Source: a virus. Taken from it: a stretch of DNA of 50,811 nucleotides. The notes below the pieces were generated by a model. The model searched no databases. It was not told where the DNA came from and worked only from the letters and a program-made list of their open reading frames with translations. The stretch spans positions 1 to 50,811 of IMG/VR virus record IMGVR_UViG_3300037485_001666; one strand, written 5' to 3'. This document shows, piece after piece, positions 1 to 8,986 of this stretch; within the stretch, counting starts at the first letter, position 1; the number at the start of each line of letters is the position of its first letter. The translations under genes and the position numbers were made by a program.

Positions 1-251
1 AGAAGCCGTTCGGTGGGTGAGCTCCTGGCACAACGGCGGAACGATTCAACCCCTCCACTTTGCAGGTGGCGGACCGGTTCCTGGGTTCGGTTTTACGGAC
101 TCCGTCCCAGCTATGTTGACTCCCGGAGAACACGTCCTCACACAGTCTCAGACAGCCGCTATGCAAGCAGGCCAGCTCGGGGGAACAACGATCAACATTC
201 ACATCGCCCCTAACGCTGACGTGTCCGAAAACGCGATTCGCCGATACCTCG
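1..251. repeat. Left copy of the end overlap (equals 50561-50811)
   Basis: These 251 bases recur at 50561-50811 with a single difference, C at 124 against A at 50684. The difference is silent (CCC or CCA, proline in the tape measure). Because the overlap lies inside a structural gene whose frame continues across it, it is best read as the closing overlap of a circularly mapping assembly. It is unlikely to be a physical terminal repeat. The single difference suggests strain variation or a sequencing error. Confidence 0.9.
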
Positions 252-334
252 TTCCCGCTGTCATCGACGCCATCGACAGGAACACGACGAACGGCAGGCG
301 GTTTGTCAACGGACGTGGAGTGTACGGCACATGA
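1..334 (+). CDS. Tape measure protein, C-terminal part (continues from 46758)
   Basis: This is the last part of the tape measure gene that starts at 46758 and runs off the right end of the window. Base 1 equals base 50561 and the frame is kept across the join, giving 1378 residues in total. The tail end carries the motif MLTPGEHVLT, a common closing motif of tape measure proteins, followed by a Gln/Ala/Gly stretch and a basic terminus. The protein sits in the tail lumen, sets tail length and is ejected on infection. The stop codon overlaps the next start (ATGA at 331-334). The partial nature comes from how the circle was cut and is not a real truncation. Confidence 0.93.
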   Translation, partial: EAVRWVSSWHNGGTIQPLHFAGGGPVPGFGFTDSVPAMLTPGEHVLTQSQTAAMQAGQLGGTTINIHIAPNADVSENAIRRYLVPAVIDAIDRNTTNGRRFVNGRGVYGT

Positions 335-1296
335 CCGATCCAGTGCTCCGATGGAAAGAAGACAACCCAGGCTACTCTGGCCTCCAGTGGGCAGAGAGCC
401 GTTGGCCTTTTGTTCACGAGGTTCCTGGCATCAATTTAATGTGGAGAGTTTCAATGTACAATATGACTCAGATGAGAATCCTGTGGGAGTTCGGCAGCGA
501 CGGAATCGAGTACGCCAACTTCGACAAATCCAGCGAGGCAAGCAACGATCACGAAATCGTCAACATCAAAAGTGACATCGTGGAAAAGACTTGGCGGTCC
601 ACGGGGTGCGCCTCCGAGTGGGTCCAGTGGGACGCCGGAGCTGGAAACACGATCGCCATCGACACGTTCGCGCTCATCAACACGAACTTCTCACCCACGG
701 CTGTTCTCACGCTCCTGGCCTACGGGACGGGTTCAGACGATGCTCCCGCTGATTGGGGAGTGTCAGGAATTCCGATAGCGACCATCGCCATGCCCACGGA
801 CGAAACTGAGGACAACGTCATTTGGTGCAATCCAGGCGCGCCCCCATTCACTGCCTATCGTCACTGGAGATTAGTCATCGAAGACCCGTCCAACACGGAT
901 GGATTTGTCGAAATTGGTCGACTGATTGGCGGTGAGGCGTTCGTGTTCGACAGCGAGAACTGCACAAAAGACATTGAGTTCGGTTTCAAGAACTTCAAGA
1001 ACGAAGTCAACCTCAATGGCTTCACCTCTGCCAGCAACAATCGCGCTCTCAAAAAACATCTGCGCCTGACCTTCCAGGACCTCAACGTCGTCTCGCAGGC
1101 GAACTATGGCGAATGGAACCGCATGGTCAAATACTGTAGGGACACTCTCAAGATGCTTGTCATAATCGATCCGACTGAGCCGTATCGATTCTCAGTCTTC
1201 TCGAAGCTCACGGAGATTCCATCTGAGAAGTCTCGATACGTCGATGCTTCAAACCTCTATGCAACCATCGCGGCCTCCTGGGACGAGGGGAGATAA
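331..1296 (+). CDS. Discoidin-like tail tip protein (putative)
   Basis: A 321-residue protein directly downstream of the tape measure, the usual place for distal tail or tail tip proteins. From about residue 49 it has an aromatic, beta-rich pattern: a short ILWEFG-like strand, KSSEAS, then TWRSTG and a later series of strands. This resembles phage tail proteins with an F5/8 (discoidin) jelly roll. The start at 331 overlaps the tape measure stop, with GTGGAG about 10 bases upstream. An alternative ATG at 454 has a better spaced GGAGAG and would remove 41 residues that look unlike the rest. The structural role is inferred mainly from position. Confidence 0.6.
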   Translation: MTDPVLRWKEDNPGYSGLQWAESRWPFVHEVPGINLMWRVSMYNMTQMRILWEFGSDGIEYANFDKSSEASNDHEIVNIKSDIVEKTWRSTGCASEWVQWDAGAGNTIAIDTFALINTNFSPTAVLTLLAYGTGSDDAPADWGVSGIPIATIAMPTDETEDNVIWCNPGAPPFTAYRHWRLVIEDPSNTDGFVEIGRLIGGEAFVFDSENCTKDIEFGFKNFKNEVNLNGFTSASNNRALKKHLRLTFQDLNVVSQANYGEWNRMVKYCRDTLKMLVIIDPTEPYRFSVFSKLTEIPSEKSRYVDASNLYATIAASWDEGR

Positions 1297-1298
1297 CC

Positions 1299-3158
1299 AT
1301 GACAAGGATTCCAGTAGCCAATGACCGACGTGTGGATTCTTGGCGAAATGCAACCACCATGGATTTTACTCTGCGAAAGGAATCCTTTCTCGGCACAGAG
1401 ACCAAAATCAACTTCATCGTCACCATAGAGCTTTCAAATTCAAATGACACCCTATACTTTGCTGATAAACCTCTTTACATAGACGGCGTCTACTACGAGT
1501 CCAGATTGAAGATTCCGGAAATCAAGAACCAGTTGTCCGATTTGTTGGAGCCGTCGATTGAAGCGTCAGAAGTTACGCTGACCCTAGATAACTCAGACGG
1601 ATTCTACAACGATTATCTCGTAGGTGGAACCAAGTACACGTCCTTTGTGGGTAGCATCGTCAAAGTTTACTATGGTGTTGGCGATGTTCTTTCCACTGGC
1701 TACATCCGTGTCTTTTGGGGACAGGTGCATCAAGAGGGTGCCGTCACCAGGAACGTAAAGACCCTCACCGTGCGAGCGCGAGACGTGTTGTCCATCTACG
1801 TTGGAACGAAACTCACACCCGAAATAATCCTAACGGACGTTGGCATTCCAGCCGTTGACATCAAGCTGACAGAGAAGAAGACCTGGCCCTACATGATTGG
1901 CGACTGGAGCGTAGACAGGAACGCAGACACGACGTTCCCTGATTCCAGCAACGGCAACACAAACAACGTGCGACAGGTAAGCGTCGTTGAAGGCTTCGAG
2001 GGTGTTTACCTGGGAACGTACAATTTCGACGGCCAGGGGGCTGTGGGCGAGAATGGGGTGTCGTTTTCGGGAACCCTGCACGTCGTTGCTGTTTGTAATG
2101 CCGTTGCATCGACACACCACATGCACCTTGTCACGGACGGCGAAGGAACGGCCAAGCTACGGCCACACAATTTTGTCGTCCAGGATGACAGGCTCATTTC
2201 CATTGGCAACGACATGTACGACTTCTGGACAGGTCCAGATACAACGGGTGTTCTCAAGTATTATGTGTTCGATACGTCATGGCAGAGTGCTCTTGCTGAA
2301 GTTCAATATGAGTGGAAGTCGGGTGACAAGTTTCTGTTCCTGACCTACCCAGCAGATGATGCAGACGTCTGCACCTATGACGATCCAGTGTCTGCTGCAA
2401 AGATTCTCATGAAGACCTTTGCCAATCTTGACGATGCAGCCTTCGATGGGTTCTCATGGTCTGAATACACGACTGCCGCGCAAAGATTCCGGTGGGGATA
2501 TTTCGAGTCAGAGGCTAAGCCACTCATTGAAATAGCTCTGAGTTTTCTCAAGCAACACCGTCTTGACATGTTCCTAACCAAGGACGTGACGTTCAAGCTG
2601 ACGTCTCTCAAGACAGAAGTTCTTCCAACGGTTGCTGTTATTCGCCAAGTCGAGAATCTCGACATCGATGAAGACTCGGTTCAACTAGAGACTCTCCGCA
2701 AGGAGCACATGAATTATGCCCAAGGTAAATACAACTTCCTGCCGTTCTATCGACAGACTATTGACTCAACTCCAGTGCGCACGAACTATCAGTCCCTCAA
2801 CCGTGCCTTCATTAGCGTAGGCAAATTGATCGATATGCCCAACCATTCAGACCTGACTATTGTTCAGGAGCATATCGACGAGTGGTTGAGGCTCCTTGGT
2901 GCAGGGCTTGAGTTTGTAGACATGAAGGTCAGCTACAAACATATCGACATCGAGCCTGGAGAGTTCATCTCAGTGACATTCTCGCCAGGGTTCCATGTGT
3001 TTGACAATGCTCCCATGCAGGTCAGAAGCGTGTCGATTGACCCTCAGTCAGCCTTCATTGAGATTCGTTGCTTGGGTCTAGCCAATTACGCGTGGACGGC
3101 CTACGAACCTGCGAACGTTGCCTTGCTCCTTTCCACATCAAGCGCGGGGATATCCTGA
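1299..3158 (+). CDS. Large tail tip or hub protein (putative)
   Basis: A 619-residue protein, two bases after the previous gene and overlapping the next one (TGATG). It is beta-rich throughout. An N-terminal segment (about 30-180) alternates hydrophobic strands with the turn LDNSDGFYND and a GYIRVFWGQV strand, as in phage tail hub or baseplate proteins that follow the distal tail gene. A later part (about 390-600) has SFLKQHRLDMFLTKD and repeated short strands. No enzyme motif was recognised. The likely role is a structural component linking tail tube to fibres, inferred from order (tape measure, tip, hub, fibres) and size. Confidence 0.55.
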   Translation: MTRIPVANDRRVDSWRNATTMDFTLRKESFLGTETKINFIVTIELSNSNDTLYFADKPLYIDGVYYESRLKIPEIKNQLSDLLEPSIEASEVTLTLDNSDGFYNDYLVGGTKYTSFVGSIVKVYYGVGDVLSTGYIRVFWGQVHQEGAVTRNVKTLTVRARDVLSIYVGTKLTPEIILTDVGIPAVDIKLTEKKTWPYMIGDWSVDRNADTTFPDSSNGNTNNVRQVSVVEGFEGVYLGTYNFDGQGAVGENGVSFSGTLHVVAVCNAVASTHHMHLVTDGEGTAKLRPHNFVVQDDRLISIGNDMYDFWTGPDTTGVLKYYVFDTSWQSALAEVQYEWKSGDKFLFLTYPADDADVCTYDDPVSAAKILMKTFANLDDAAFDGFSWSEYTTAAQRFRWGYFESEAKPLIEIALSFLKQHRLDMFLTKDVTFKLTSLKTEVLPTVAVIRQVENLDIDEDSVQLETLRKEHMNYAQGKYNFLPFYRQTIDSTPVRTNYQSLNRAFISVGKLIDMPNHSDLTIVQEHIDEWLRLLGAGLEFVDMKVSYKHIDIEPGEFISVTFSPGFHVFDNAPMQVRSVSIDPQSAFIEIRCLGLANYAWTAYEPANVALLLSTSSAGIS

Positions 3159-3742
3159 TGGGTCACTTGTGGGTGCGTCTCAATTCAGACGAGACGATCA
3201 GATATCGCCAACGCCTTTACACGGGCCTGTTCGCGTATGGACTCAACTTCGGACAAATCCAGGATGGCCAAACGAGCGCGGAGATTGACCTGTGGGTGTA
3301 CCACACATATCAATACCTAATTCGAGACGTGGTTTATTGGGTAGAGCCTACGTTCTTGCACCCATACGGCGGTGACTATTCCCCTCGTTCCGACCATGCG
3401 GAAATCATCGCGGACGGTGAGGACGACGTTGGGTTTCAGATCGAGGAAGACCCGGACGCCGTTGTTCCGTTCGCGTCGCCCATCATTCCATACGACGGAT
3501 TTATGGACAAAAAGACCAATGCCCGAACAGTGCCTGCGGTGAGCATGAGGCGCACGAATCCGCAACCCGAGACCGTTCCACCGGTTGCGACGGATGGAAT
3601 CATTGGCGAGTCAGGGAACGAGTTTTACGGGGATGCCGCTCATCTCAAGGTTCGCATGGTCCTGGGTGCGCAGGGACGTCATCTCCTCGGCAGAAGAATG
3701 CTTGGTCTCCGTTTCGCCTACACATACGAAGCTCCATCATAA
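3158..3742 (+). CDS. Tail-associated protein of unknown function
   Basis: A 194-residue protein whose ATG shares a base with the stop of the hub gene (TGATG at 3156-3160). It is rich in aromatic and acidic residues (for example VYHTYQYLIRDVVYWVEP) with a proline-rich middle, and ends with a basic patch GRRMLGLRFAYTYE. There is no signal peptide or membrane segment. It lies between the putative hub and the first fibre gene, so a tail tip or fibre-attachment role is possible. The family was not recognised. Confidence 0.6.
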   Translation: MGHLWVRLNSDETIRYRQRLYTGLFAYGLNFGQIQDGQTSAEIDLWVYHTYQYLIRDVVYWVEPTFLHPYGGDYSPRSDHAEIIADGEDDVGFQIEEDPDAVVPFASPIIPYDGFMDKKTNARTVPAVSMRRTNPQPETVPPVATDGIIGESGNEFYGDAAHLKVRMVLGAQGRHLLGRRMLGLRFAYTYEAPS

Positions 3743-3752
3743 GGACATTGCG

Positions 3753-5834
3753 ATGACAAAGACAACGACACCGACCGGACGTCTCAAACTGGAAACTCCC
3801 GACTATCACTACGACGTGGACGACGACTACGGCTTGGCGTTGTTCAACACACTGACGTCTGCCTGGGAGCATCTTTCAGACAACATCGGCACCAGGTGGT
3901 TTTCCCAGCAGACCGTTGCCGTCGGCGCGCTTCTGTCCTTTGATCACAATTTCGGTTTGCATCTTACGAAACTCATGCTCTATTACCACCAGGACGGAAG
4001 TCAGTTGACAAAGGCCGAGGCTGCGGCCAAGTTCTCAGCCTATTATGTCAACACGGATACCATCACCATCGAGAGTCTTTCGAGCGTTGAGGAGACCTTC
4101 GACCTCACGATTCTCTCTTGGAAGTTCGACAACGACTCTCAGATTGACCTCGATGCCTTGGAACGCCTCACAGCCAACCGTGCTTTGAAATCTGGAAGCG
4201 GTGGCGGAATTGAAGCATCGGACGTGACAGCAACGGAACTTGGATATCTGGATGGTGCCAGTTCCAACATCCAATTACAAATCAACATGCTCACATCTGC
4301 CAATGTTGACTCAAACGAATTGACAGGATTCTATGACACCATTGTTCCACTTGCTTATGATGCGGACACAAGAATATGCACAGTCGGCGATGGTAATCCT
4401 TTTCTTTTGTGGCTGGCAGGAACGCGATACACAAGAACATCAGACACGGCGCAAGCAACGGCGTCGGACGGAGATCATTTCTTTGTTTATGATGTGAGCG
4501 CGGCTGGAAGTCTCAGTGTTTCCCAAACCGTGTTTGATTTTTCGTCGGAAGCGCAAGTGCTTTATGTTCGGGCGAACGCGGCGTGCAGTCCCACAAGCTA
4601 CGCGGTGCGAGAGACTCACGGCTTGATGCCTTGGCAAGCACACCTTCAAATGCACGAGGCGGAAGGCACCTATCGTGGGACGGGATTTGTGTTCACTGGC
4701 TACACGGTTGACAGCACAACGGCACCGAACAGCGACAACCCGACCGATGCCGAGAACACGTTCGCGATCTCTTCTGGAATACCGATTGATGAAGACTTAC
4801 GCGATAGTCTAGCGGCGTTCTCTGATGGAAATGGAACTGGCGCGAATCACACCCATGTCTATGCGGAAGGCTCGCCAGCCTTGATGACATGGAGTGTCGG
4901 GAATAACTTCTGTTTTCCCTATGCCACATATCCAAAATACAACAAGAACACGTCGGGAACGTGGTCACTCACAGAGATGACAACGCCAACGATTGCAGCG
5001 CCAAGATGGATCAATATCTTTGTTGCTGTCCAATTGGCGCTTGATGCTTCCTTTCAGCATTTATTTATTCCAGGGCAAAATGAATTCACTTCGTTGGTGG
5101 CAGCACAGGCGGAAACGTGGGACTCACTTGACAAGACTTGGCTAGTCGCCCCAGAGGTTTTGCCGATTGCAAAGTTCACTTTGCGCGGCCACAACAACGG
5201 ATGGACTGGCACGGGCGCATGTCGCATTGAATCCTTTGAGAACATTTACGGAACGAAGAATGCAAGGCTAGCTGTATCAAGTGGAAGTGCTATTACCAAT
5301 CTTTCGATTTCTGGCGCGTTGGCTTGGCAGACAAACGAGGCTTACGCTATCGGGCAAGTGGTGCTTTATGCCAACATGTTGTGGGAGTGTATTGTTTCCC
5401 ACACGTCAAGCGCGGCGTTCTTAACTGACTTTGGCAATGCCTCGCCACGGTGGATCAACATCAACGCCAAAGTCCAGAACAGACAAGACAACACAAGCGC
5501 GGTGCGCGACAACTACGCGGCCGATGCTTTCCCCTCGGTCAGCAATTTACAGTCGGCGACTTTTACGTTCGCAAGCACAAATGCAATTGAGTTCCTTCTC
5601 ACCCTTTCCACCGGGGAAGGCATTCTTGTGGGGTGCGACTACAAGGCAGCGACGGTCAACGCTATCTCCGATCCGAACGGCGTTGCCTTGTTCACCGATG
5701 CGGGCGTTGGGATCGTCGTCACGAAGGGCGCGAACTCGGCGGTCATCACCATAAAAAATCGAACAGGCGGTGCCGTGGGCATCGGTGTCCTGGCAATCCG
5801 AGGGAACATATCAGCGGCGACGGCTTGGGCATAA
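3753..5834 (+). CDS. Tail fibre with carbohydrate-binding-like segment
   Basis: A 693-residue protein; AAGGA overlapping the previous stop precedes the ATG. The N-terminal region probably attaches to the tail. Around residues 525-570 the pattern W-x6-Y-x2-G-x-V-x2-Y-x3-LWECI-x2-HTS, with a closing W, matches a chitin-binding type 3 (CBM5/12) fold, a small sugar-binding module. The final 100 residues are Ala/Gly/Val-rich strands as in trimeric fibres. It probably binds a surface glycan. Its start overlaps an out-of-frame upstream extension that I do not consider coding. Confidence 0.7.
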   Translation: MTKTTTPTGRLKLETPDYHYDVDDDYGLALFNTLTSAWEHLSDNIGTRWFSQQTVAVGALLSFDHNFGLHLTKLMLYYHQDGSQLTKAEAAAKFSAYYVNTDTITIESLSSVEETFDLTILSWKFDNDSQIDLDALERLTANRALKSGSGGGIEASDVTATELGYLDGASSNIQLQINMLTSANVDSNELTGFYDTIVPLAYDADTRICTVGDGNPFLLWLAGTRYTRTSDTAQATASDGDHFFVYDVSAAGSLSVSQTVFDFSSEAQVLYVRANAACSPTSYAVRETHGLMPWQAHLQMHEAEGTYRGTGFVFTGYTVDSTTAPNSDNPTDAENTFAISSGIPIDEDLRDSLAAFSDGNGTGANHTHVYAEGSPALMTWSVGNNFCFPYATYPKYNKNTSGTWSLTEMTTPTIAAPRWINIFVAVQLALDASFQHLFIPGQNEFTSLVAAQAETWDSLDKTWLVAPEVLPIAKFTLRGHNNGWTGTGACRIESFENIYGTKNARLAVSSGSAITNLSISGALAWQTNEAYAIGQVVLYANMLWECIVSHTSSAAFLTDFGNASPRWININAKVQNRQDNTSAVRDNYAADAFPSVSNLQSATFTFASTNAIEFLLTLSTGEGILVGCDYKAATVNAISDPNGVALFTDAGVGIVVTKGANSAVITIKNRTGGAVGIGVLAIRGNISAATAWA

Positions 5835-5847
5835 GGGAGGTCTTAGA

Positions 5848-8295
5848 ATGGCAGCATGGAATGAGCTAGTCAGTTTGAACAAAGGCGTCGTCCTTGGAAT
5901 TCTAACCGCTTCCGTTGCGGGTGGCATCGGTCTGATGTCGAACATTATGAAGGTCCACGCGGGTAGTTCTGGCGGTGCCTTGTGTCACACCGATGGAACA
6001 CAGGTTGTCGGGTGGACTGATATCGCGGTGTCGATGGCCAAGCCACTCACCATCACTTACACATCGGGACTCACAAGCCTTGCTCTTCGCGCAACGGGCG
6101 GTGCTACCGCGTTCAACGCCTTCGTGACAGAGGACACGGGTGTCAGGTTTGAATCCTACGAAAGCACGTCGGCGCGGATTTATGACTTCCGAACGTACAT
6201 CGGCGGCGATATAAACAGCATCCTGATAAGCAACACGACGGGCGGTTGGACGTTTCCAATAAACACAACATACACCATCGGAAATGTTACGACGGAAGCT
6301 GCAACAATCCTGTCAATAATATCCGGCGGAACAAACAGCGTAACTAGAATCGGCCTATATCCAAAAGGAACCGGCTACGCTCAGATCGTGAACTATACCG
6401 TGGGCAAGACCACCTACTTTTCTTGTTCAAATGCTTCATCCGCTGATACCGATGCCGGATACTACACAAGCGTAGGCGGATGGGTTTTCGGCTATTCACC
6501 TAACAGCGAACAGTTACATTATTTCTATGGTAGACGGCTTTATCTATCCACAGAAAGCGCAACGGCAAGCGATAGCAATACTGCAATTTGGTACACTCGA
6601 TTAGGTCAATCAACTAACCTCGGAACGGTATATGCAAACCAAATCACGTTGATCAAATCCACATCGGAAGATACAGGCACGGTTCCCATTACGCAATACA
6701 TGACGTTCGTGCCGAACGTTGGAACCATTGCAACACGTCCATTGTATGCTTGGTACAACTACACAACGAAGATGATGGAACTAGCGGCTAACGGAACCTG
6801 TTCAATAAATTGTACGTCGGGATATTCGCTGATAGTTACGAAATCAAATGACGCTCCTGCGGTGAAAATAACTGGAAAGGCAGGAGACTCAAATGATTTT
6901 GTGTTGGGAACAGACACGGGCGCAACGACTGCGAAGCGGTTTAATATCTATGCGAATAATGCTAGCACTATTTTGTTCGGAACAAATCAACTTGGCTCAT
7001 GCCAGTTAGGTATATCAACATCCAACGACGCATTGACTCACATCGCCTACGGTTCTCTTTTCGTGGGAGATGTTGGCGCATTCTCAACGGTAAACTATCG
7101 CAACATGGGAAACACTTCGGGAGGATTCCTTCTTGGCAATGGCAGGCGAGACTCATATCTGTACGCCGGTGGATACTATAATGGGTCACAATGGATAGCC
7201 AAGCAACAGAATATCGGCATCACATATTGCACGATCTATGGGCCTTCCGCTGAATCGTCATATTGCTTTACGGTCAATAAGTTCACAGATTCAACCGCGA
7301 CAGATTACACCTTCGCGGCAGGAACTTCACTAGTAACCTCAACGGAATTGTTTGCTGTTTATGCCGAAGGATCGATCACGGTCGGTTCAATCGTAGCGGC
7401 ATATCGTACCTATTACGGCTATTCGTCATCCTATCGATGTATGCAGATTGGGCCAACAATATCTAGCACTCAATCAATATCCTTGGGATGCAATCCAAGC
7501 ACGATGGCAACGGGTGGATTCAACGGTGATCACATTATCATTCCATACAACATATCCATGATAGCGGCTAACGTAGCGGGCAATGCGTTTTATGGGATTC
7601 TCAGGCATGACGGAACATCCCTCTACATAGGCGGTTCAAACTATTCTGTACCAACGGCAACTGCGATCAAAATAACGGCAGCGACGGGCGCGGTATGGAT
7701 GGGTCCGGCCGTAGGCGGTGTTACCAATTATCTATTCGGTGTCACTTGGATCGATAATAGCGGTTCGTCCGGAGGAGCGGCGTATCTCGTTTTGAACGCA
7801 AAGACTGACGCACAACCCAACTTGTACTTCTTTGAAAACGGCGGGCAGAAGTGGCGCATGTACAATGATGCCACAAATGATAGGCTTTACATCTCGGATG
7901 CGGACGAGTCAGCGGGCGCATACATGCCACAGAATACCGCAGGGTGGACGGGATATTCTGATATCCGTTTGAAGCGTAGGGACAGCATCAAGCCACTTGT
8001 CGATTGCCTTGCTACGGTCTGCCAGATCGATCCAGTGTACTATCTGTTTAAGACTGACCACGAACACGCGACACCACGGCAAGGATTTATCGCGCAAGAT
8101 GTGTTTAAGGTTTTCCCCTACGCGGTGGATATTGGATGCACGGTGAACTGTATGTGGGGCATCACTCCCACAAACTTTATACCTCTTCTTGTCGGGTCCA
8201 CAAAAGAACTGTATCGTCATTTGAAGAATCTTGAGTCAGAGAATATTGCCTTGCGTTCCCGGATCGAAACACTTGAAAGGAGACTAGCAGCATGA
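5848..8295 (+). CDS. Tail fibre or spike with C-terminal peptidase S74 chaperone
   Basis: An 815-residue protein starting after AGGGAGG. The body (about 30-690) is a repetitive Gly/Thr/Ser/Tyr-rich beta structure typical of trimeric fibres. The last 115 residues match the intramolecular chaperone of endosialidases (peptidase S74): SDIRLKRR, then GFIAQDV, FPYAV and a final coiled coil ending ERRLAA. In this family the chaperone cuts itself off just before the serine of the S-D motif, here Ser704. The mature fibre would then have about 703 residues. It is a likely receptor-binding protein. The reading frame is a little richer in A/T than its neighbours, which fits frequent exchange of fibre genes. 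Confidence 0.85.
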   Translation: MAAWNELVSLNKGVVLGILTASVAGGIGLMSNIMKVHAGSSGGALCHTDGTQVVGWTDIAVSMAKPLTITYTSGLTSLALRATGGATAFNAFVTEDTGVRFESYESTSARIYDFRTYIGGDINSILISNTTGGWTFPINTTYTIGNVTTEAATILSIISGGTNSVTRIGLYPKGTGYAQIVNYTVGKTTYFSCSNASSADTDAGYYTSVGGWVFGYSPNSEQLHYFYGRRLYLSTESATASDSNTAIWYTRLGQSTNLGTVYANQITLIKSTSEDTGTVPITQYMTFVPNVGTIATRPLYAWYNYTTKMMELAANGTCSINCTSGYSLIVTKSNDAPAVKITGKAGDSNDFVLGTDTGATTAKRFNIYANNASTILFGTNQLGSCQLGISTSNDALTHIAYGSLFVGDVGAFSTVNYRNMGNTSGGFLLGNGRRDSYLYAGGYYNGSQWIAKQQNIGITYCTIYGPSAESSYCFTVNKFTDSTATDYTFAAGTSLVTSTELFAVYAEGSITVGSIVAAYRTYYGYSSSYRCMQIGPTISSTQSISLGCNPSTMATGGFNGDHIIIPYNISMIAANVAGNAFYGILRHDGTSLYIGGSNYSVPTATAIKITAATGAVWMGPAVGGVTNYLFGVTWIDNSGSSGGAAYLVLNAKTDAQPNLYFFENGGQKWRMYNDATNDRLYISDADESAGAYMPQNTAGWTGYSDIRLKRRDSIKPLVDCLATVCQIDPVYYLFKTDHEHATPRQGFIAQDVFKVFPYAVDIGCTVNCMWGITPTNFIPLLVGSTKELYRHLKNLESENIALRSRIETLERRLAA

Positions 8296-8750
8296 TTCCA
8301 GAAGAAGGTATCTCACCAGTAGACAAGAAGGACGAGAAGAAGAAGAACGAAATTGACTTGTCGTTCGTTCCCGTATCACCCGATGGCACAAAGATTTTCG
8401 ACACTGAACCCATCAAGGACGCGAATGGAAATGATCTGATTCGAGGTGATGGGCGCGTTCATGTAAAGGAAATTGGCGAACCCAAGACCATGCTTCATTT
8501 CTGTTTCATGGCATTGAAGGCTGGCATCGAAAGCGACAAAGACAAAGGCATTGACGAAGTGCGGAAGTGCATGAGACTTATCCGCCGTCTGGAAAAGTAT
8601 GGTGATAAACCGATCGCACTTAAGACAGACAACTGGCAATATATCAGGGACAGAATGCTCAAGGTTTCCCCTGGACTTCGCTATATCGTGGGGCAGTTCG
8701 ATATCCTCATTGAAGGCGAACCAAGCGACGAGGAATTGGCGACACTCTAA
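8292..8750 (+). CDS. Small acidic protein after the fibre gene
   Basis: A 152-residue protein translationally coupled to the fibre gene (ATGA), with AAAGGAGA upstream. The N-terminus is highly charged (KKDEKKKNE). The middle has an alpha-helical stretch with KCMRLIRRLEKYG. There is no signal, membrane segment or recognised motif. Its place next to the fibre suggests a fibre assembly or attachment role, but the family is unknown to me. Confidence 0.65.
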   Translation: MIPEEGISPVDKKDEKKKNEIDLSFVPVSPDGTKIFDTEPIKDANGNDLIRGDGRVHVKEIGEPKTMLHFCFMALKAGIESDKDKGIDEVRKCMRLIRRLEKYGDKPIALKTDNWQYIRDRMLKVSPGLRYIVGQFDILIEGEPSDEELATL

Positions 8751-8761
8751 CGAGGTGGAAC

Positions 8762-8986
8762 GTGGTCAAAGAAGTCATCACCGCAGGTCAGATCGTTTCC
8801 GTTGTTCTCGTTCCCGTGATCAGCGGTCTTTGTGGCATTGGCGTTGCGCTTGGCTTCAAAGTCCATGAGTCACTGACAGAGATACAGACCCACGTCGGCG
8901 CAATCGAACGAACACTGTCTGTTCTGCAAACGCGATATGAGATAGAATCTATCAACTGGAATCAACATCTAAAGGAACCAAAATGA
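8762..8986 (+). CDS. Small membrane protein, holin candidate
   Basis: A 74-residue protein starting with GTG after GAGGTGGA. One hydrophobic segment (about 9-33, IVSVVLVPVISGLCGIGVAL) is followed by a helical, coiled-coil-like tail. It is immediately upstream of the endolysin and overlaps it by four bases. Size, a single membrane segment and position fit a class III-like holin or another lysis membrane protein. There is no family-specific motif, so holin is an inference from context. Confidence 0.6.
   Translation: MVKEVITAGQIVSVVLVPVISGLCGIGVALGFKVHESLTEIQTHVGAIERTLSVLQTRYEIESINWNQHLKEPK

Noticed and set aside
1-251. Physical direct terminal repeats
   Set aside because: The repeat lies within the tape measure gene, is in frame across the join and carries a mismatch, which fits assembly overlap better than packaging ends.
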